Under the pieces are notes generated by a model. It was not told where the DNA came from. It saw only the letters and a program-made list of their open reading frames with translations, and did not search any database. A DNA stretch of 9,298 nucleotides from Candidatus Zhuqueibacterota bacterium (lineage in GTDB: Bacteria; SM23-31): the NCBI GenBank assembly GCA_022562855.1, contig JADFON010000045.1:1-9298 (forward strand). Reading direction: 5' to 3'. A program made the position numbers and the translations under genes. Each line of letters opens with the position of its first letter. Position 1 is the stretch's first letter. Shown one piece after another: positions 7,144 to 9,298 of the stretch.

Positions 7144-8217
7144 ATGATTCCGAAAACGATGATGGCTGTGGTAAAAACAAAACCTGCAGCAGGCGCTGAA
7201 TTGATCAGCATTGACGTTCCTGAGATAAAACCCGATGAAGTTCTTGTAAAAGTAAGCGCAACAGCGATTTGCGGTACGGACGCGCACATTTATCACTGGA
7301 ATCCCTGGGCAAAAAAGCGGATTAAAGGCATCCCGCAAGTAATGGGACATGAAATGGCGGGCGAAGTTGTAATTACAGGAAGCGCCGTTTCATCGGTTAT
7401 TCCCGGCGATTATATATCTGCTGAAACCCACATCCCGTGCGGGACATGCAAACAGTGCTTATCCAAACAGCAACATATCTGCGCAAACTTAGAAATCCTC
7501 GGTATCGACCGGGACGGCTGTTTTGCAGAATATATCGCAATTCCTGAAAAAGTTCTGTGGAAAAACGACCTTTCATTACCTGCCGATATAGCCGCTGCAC
7601 AGGAACCGCTTGGCAATTCAATATATTGCACCCTTGTCGAACCGGTAACCGGAAAATCCGTTGTTATTTTTGGCGACGGACCGACAGGTTTGTTCGCGGC
7701 TGGAGTAGCTAAAACCGCCGGCGCCTCAATGGTGATTTTAGTTGGTCTTGACCGGTTTCGCATGAATATTGCAAAAGAGATGGGTGCAGACTACGTACTC
7801 GATGGGAATAAGGATAATGTTGTCGACACTATTCTCACGTTGACCAACGAAATTGGCTCGGATGTCGTATTGGAAATGGCGGGCACGCAGCAGACGATAA
7901 CACAGGGTCTGCAAATCGTGAGAAAGGGAGGCAGGTTTTGCGCATTCGGACTTCCCCCATCCAATGTCTCGGTCGATTTTAATAAAGGAATCATCTTCAA
8001 AGGTATCACGCTATACGGTATAAACGGCAGATTAATGTTCGATACCTGGCATAAAGCGCGGGACTTGCTGAAATCGGGAAAGCTCGATATCAAGCCGGTA
8101 ATCACCCACCATCTTCCATTAACGGAATTTGAAAAAGCATTCGAATTAATGAATACCCGACCAAGCGTAACCGGAAAAATTGTGCTATATCCCGACCCTT
8201 CGAATATACCTTCATAA
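7144..8217 (+). CDS. tdh: L-threonine 3-dehydrogenase, zinc-dependent
   Basis: Tdh oxidises L-threonine with NAD+ to 2-amino-3-ketobutyrate, the first step of threonine breakdown to glycine. The 357-residue product is a medium-chain (MDR) zinc dehydrogenase. Catalytic zinc ligands are Cys43 in AICGTDAHIYHW and His69-Glu70 in VMGHEMAG. The structural zinc site is Cys99, Cys102, Cys105 and Cys113. The Rossmann glycine motif is GDGPTG (177-182). The CGTDAHIYxW motif and the EPLGN stretch (154-158) are typical of Tdh rather than general alcohol dehydrogenases, and kbl downstream settles the role. The frame is open to an ATG-like start at 7060, but ATG 7144 is chosen. It is preceded by AAGAAAGG (SD, with AGG about nine bases upstream), and MIPKTMMAVVK is where the family starts. 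The 159 bases to kbl are long for such a pair and hold a repeat element. Confidence 0.95.
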   Translation: MIPKTMMAVVKTKPAAGAELISIDVPEIKPDEVLVKVSATAICGTDAHIYHWNPWAKKRIKGIPQVMGHEMAGEVVITGSAVSSVIPGDYISAETHIPCGTCKQCLSKQQHICANLEILGIDRDGCFAEYIAIPEKVLWKNDLSLPADIAAAQEPLGNSIYCTLVEPVTGKSVVIFGDGPTGLFAAGVAKTAGASMVILVGLDRFRMNIAKEMGADYVLDGNKDNVVDTILTLTNEIGSDVVLEMAGTQQTITQGLQIVRKGGRFCAFGLPPSNVSVDFNKGIIFKGITLYGINGRLMFDTWHKARDLLKSGKLDIKPVITHHLPLTEFEKAFELMNTRPSVTGKIVLYPDPSNIPS

Positions 8218-8240
8218 TTTTTAAATATCAGGAAATTACA

Positions 8241-8306
8241 ATGGCAGCAAAAGGAAACGCAGGAATTAACCACACCTGTCATTCCCTGCCTGCCTTTATC
8301 ACGTAG
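8241..8306 (+). CDS. Possible 21-residue leader or gene remnant between tdh and kbl
   Basis: An ATG 24 bases after tdh has a good SD (AGGAAA at 8230-8235, five bases upstream) and opens a 21-codon frame ending at TAG 8304-8306. The peptide MAAKGNAGINHTCHSLPAFIT resembles nothing known to me. Its second half is encoded by the left arm of the repeat element. It may be the disrupted original start region of kbl, a leader peptide, or chance. Confidence 0.2.
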   Translation: MAAKGNAGINHTCHSLPAFIT

Positions 8307-8383
8307 TGACCACTCGCGTGGCGGGGTGGAAGCGATCCCTAACGGGACAGGACAATGACAGAAAGGAAACAGGGTAATGACAG
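8276..8383. repeat. MITE/REP-like inverted-repeat element between tdh and kbl
   Basis: The left end CTGTCATTCCCTG (8276-8288) is matched by the reverse complement of the right end, CAGGGTAATGACAG (8370-8383), with a single extra base. Similarity continues inward imperfectly for about 25 bases (CCTTT and CA shared). A second AATGACAG at 8354-8361 repeats the right end 22 bases inside. A small CCAC/GTGG hairpin (8310-8321) lies near the centre. There is no coding capacity and no clear target-site duplication. This looks like a small non-autonomous or palindromic repeat; the TGTCATTCCC core also appears at 7003-7012. Confidence 0.5.
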
Positions 8384-9298
8384 ATAACGTCAGAGAATAT
8401 TTTCTTAACGAACTTGAGGAAATTGAAAAGTCCGGGTTGTACAAAGATGAACGTTTGATAAAATCTCCGCAGGGAGCTCAAATCAAGGTCGGTTCAGGGG
8501 AAGTTTTGAATTTTTGCGCGAACAACTATCTTGGTCTGGCGAACCATCCCGCGTTGGTCGATGCTGCAAAGCAAAGTCTCGAAACATGGGGTTATGGCTT
8601 ATCTTCGGTTAGATTTATCTGCGGCACACAGGATATTCACAAAGACCTCGAGGCAAAAATCTCCGAATTTCTTGGTATGGACGACACTATTCTTTATTCT
8701 TCATGCTTCGATGCGAATGGCGGTCTTTTTGAAACGCTGTTGGCAAGCGAAGACGCCATAATCAGCGACCAGTTGAACCATGCGAGCATAATAGACGGGA
8801 TACGGCTGTGCAAGGCGGAACGGCACCGTTATACTCACGCTGATATGAACGAACTGGAGCAGATTTTAAAGGACACGCAAAACAAACGGTTCAGGATGAT
8901 AGCGACCGACGGTGTGTTTTCGATGGACGGCGATTATGCAAATCTGAAAGACATTTGCGGTCTCGCAGAAAAGTATAACGCAATGGTGATGGTTGACGAT
9001 TCGCATGCGACGGGATTCACCGGAAAAACCGGACGGGGTACGCATGAACTTTGTGGTGTGATGGGTAAAGTTGACATTATCACGTCGACTCTCGGTAAAG
9101 CAATGGGCGGGGCTTCGGGAGGATTTACATCCGCACGAAAGGAAATAGTCGATTTTCTCCGGCAGAGGTCGCGTCCCTATCTTTTTTCCAATACACTTGC
9201 GCCGTCGATTGTCTCTGCGGCTATCGCCTGTATCGAATTGCTGAAAGAAACGACACAACTCAGGGATACACTATCAGAGAATACAATATATTTTCGCA
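8377..9298 (+). CDS. kbl: 2-amino-3-ketobutyrate CoA ligase (glycine C-acetyltransferase), N-terminal 307 residues
   Basis: Kbl is a PLP enzyme that converts 2-amino-3-ketobutyrate plus CoA to glycine and acetyl-CoA, completing the threonine pathway begun by Tdh. The frame runs off the right edge after 307 of an expected near-400 residues. Recognised blocks are [14 protein letters not shown] (45-58), [14 protein letters not shown] (76-89), [16 protein letters not shown] (107-122), LNHASIIDG with His135, [11 protein letters not shown] with Asp207 and His210, and [13 protein letters not shown] with Lys241 as the PLP Schiff-base lysine. [11 protein letters not shown] (262-272) is strongly Kbl-like, distinguishing it from KAS-type relatives such as BioF. 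The start at 8377 has AGGAAA about eight bases upstream and lines up with the E. coli N terminus to within two residues. Unusually, the start codon and first codons lie in the right arm of the upstream repeat. The C-terminal domain is not visible, so intactness is unknown. Confidence 0.94.
   Translation, partial: MTDNVREYFLNELEEIEKSGLYKDERLIKSPQGAQIKVGSGEVLNFCANNYLGLANHPALVDAAKQSLETWGYGLSSVRFICGTQDIHKDLEAKISEFLGMDDTILYSSCFDANGGLFETLLASEDAIISDQLNHASIIDGIRLCKAERHRYTHADMNELEQILKDTQNKRFRMIATDGVFSMDGDYANLKDICGLAEKYNAMVMVDDSHATGFTGKTGRGTHELCGVMGKVDIITSTLGKAMGGASGGFTSARKEIVDFLRQRSRPYLFSNTLAPSIVSAAIACIELLKETTQLRDTLSENTIYFR

Noticed and set aside
7791-8444. Long minus-strand open frame (217 codons) opposite tdh
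   Set aside because: It lies antisense to well-conserved tdh sequence and crosses the repeat; the translation has no recognisable domain.
8866-9258. Minus-strand open frame opposite kbl
   Set aside because: It is a shadow of the conserved kbl core including the PLP lysine region; no family resemblance and no start signals.

Overview
The window reads as a chromosomal housekeeping segment from a Gram-negative-type bacterium, roughly 40-45% GC by eye. The best guess for lineage is the Bacteroidetes/FCB side of the tree (for example Marinimicrobia-like groups). The grounds are a single-chain alpha2-type glycyl-tRNA synthetase with a zinc knuckle, an omega subunit with a long acidic insert, and many starts without a Shine-Dalgarno (SD) sequence. 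No rRNA or other phylogenetic marker is present, so this is inference only.

Left part (1-849). A PfkB-family sugar kinase enters from the left edge on the minus strand; only its first 144 residues are present. Divergent from it, behind a candidate promoter flanked by two direct repeats, lies a 54-residue cysteine-containing small protein with a very good SD.

Central part (850-6890). Six minus-strand genes lie head to tail with short gaps and can be read as one long transcription unit: a TatD/radical-SAM fusion, rsmA, recO, glyS, an AGCS-type Na+:alanine/glycine symporter, and rpoZ. The jobs are nucleic-acid quality control, rRNA methylation, recombination repair, tRNA charging, amino-acid uptake and the RNA polymerase omega subunit. 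The widest gap, 71 bases between glyS and the symporter, holds a perfect 12-base palindrome inside a plausible promoter spacer. The last two genes may therefore be separately controlled.

Right part (6891-9298). A 253-base divergent promoter region separates the central operon from tdh and kbl on the plus strand. Tdh oxidises threonine to 2-amino-3-ketobutyrate, and Kbl cleaves that with CoA to glycine and acetyl-CoA. Kbl runs off the right edge after 307 residues. Between tdh and kbl lies a MITE- or REP-like inverted-repeat element of about 108 bases, whose right arm contains the kbl start codon.

No rRNA, tRNA, CRISPR array, transposase or phage gene was seen. The points most worth a second look are the TatD/radical-SAM fusion, the repeat element forming the kbl translation start, and the palindromic site before the symporter. 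No clearly new multi-gene system is evident.
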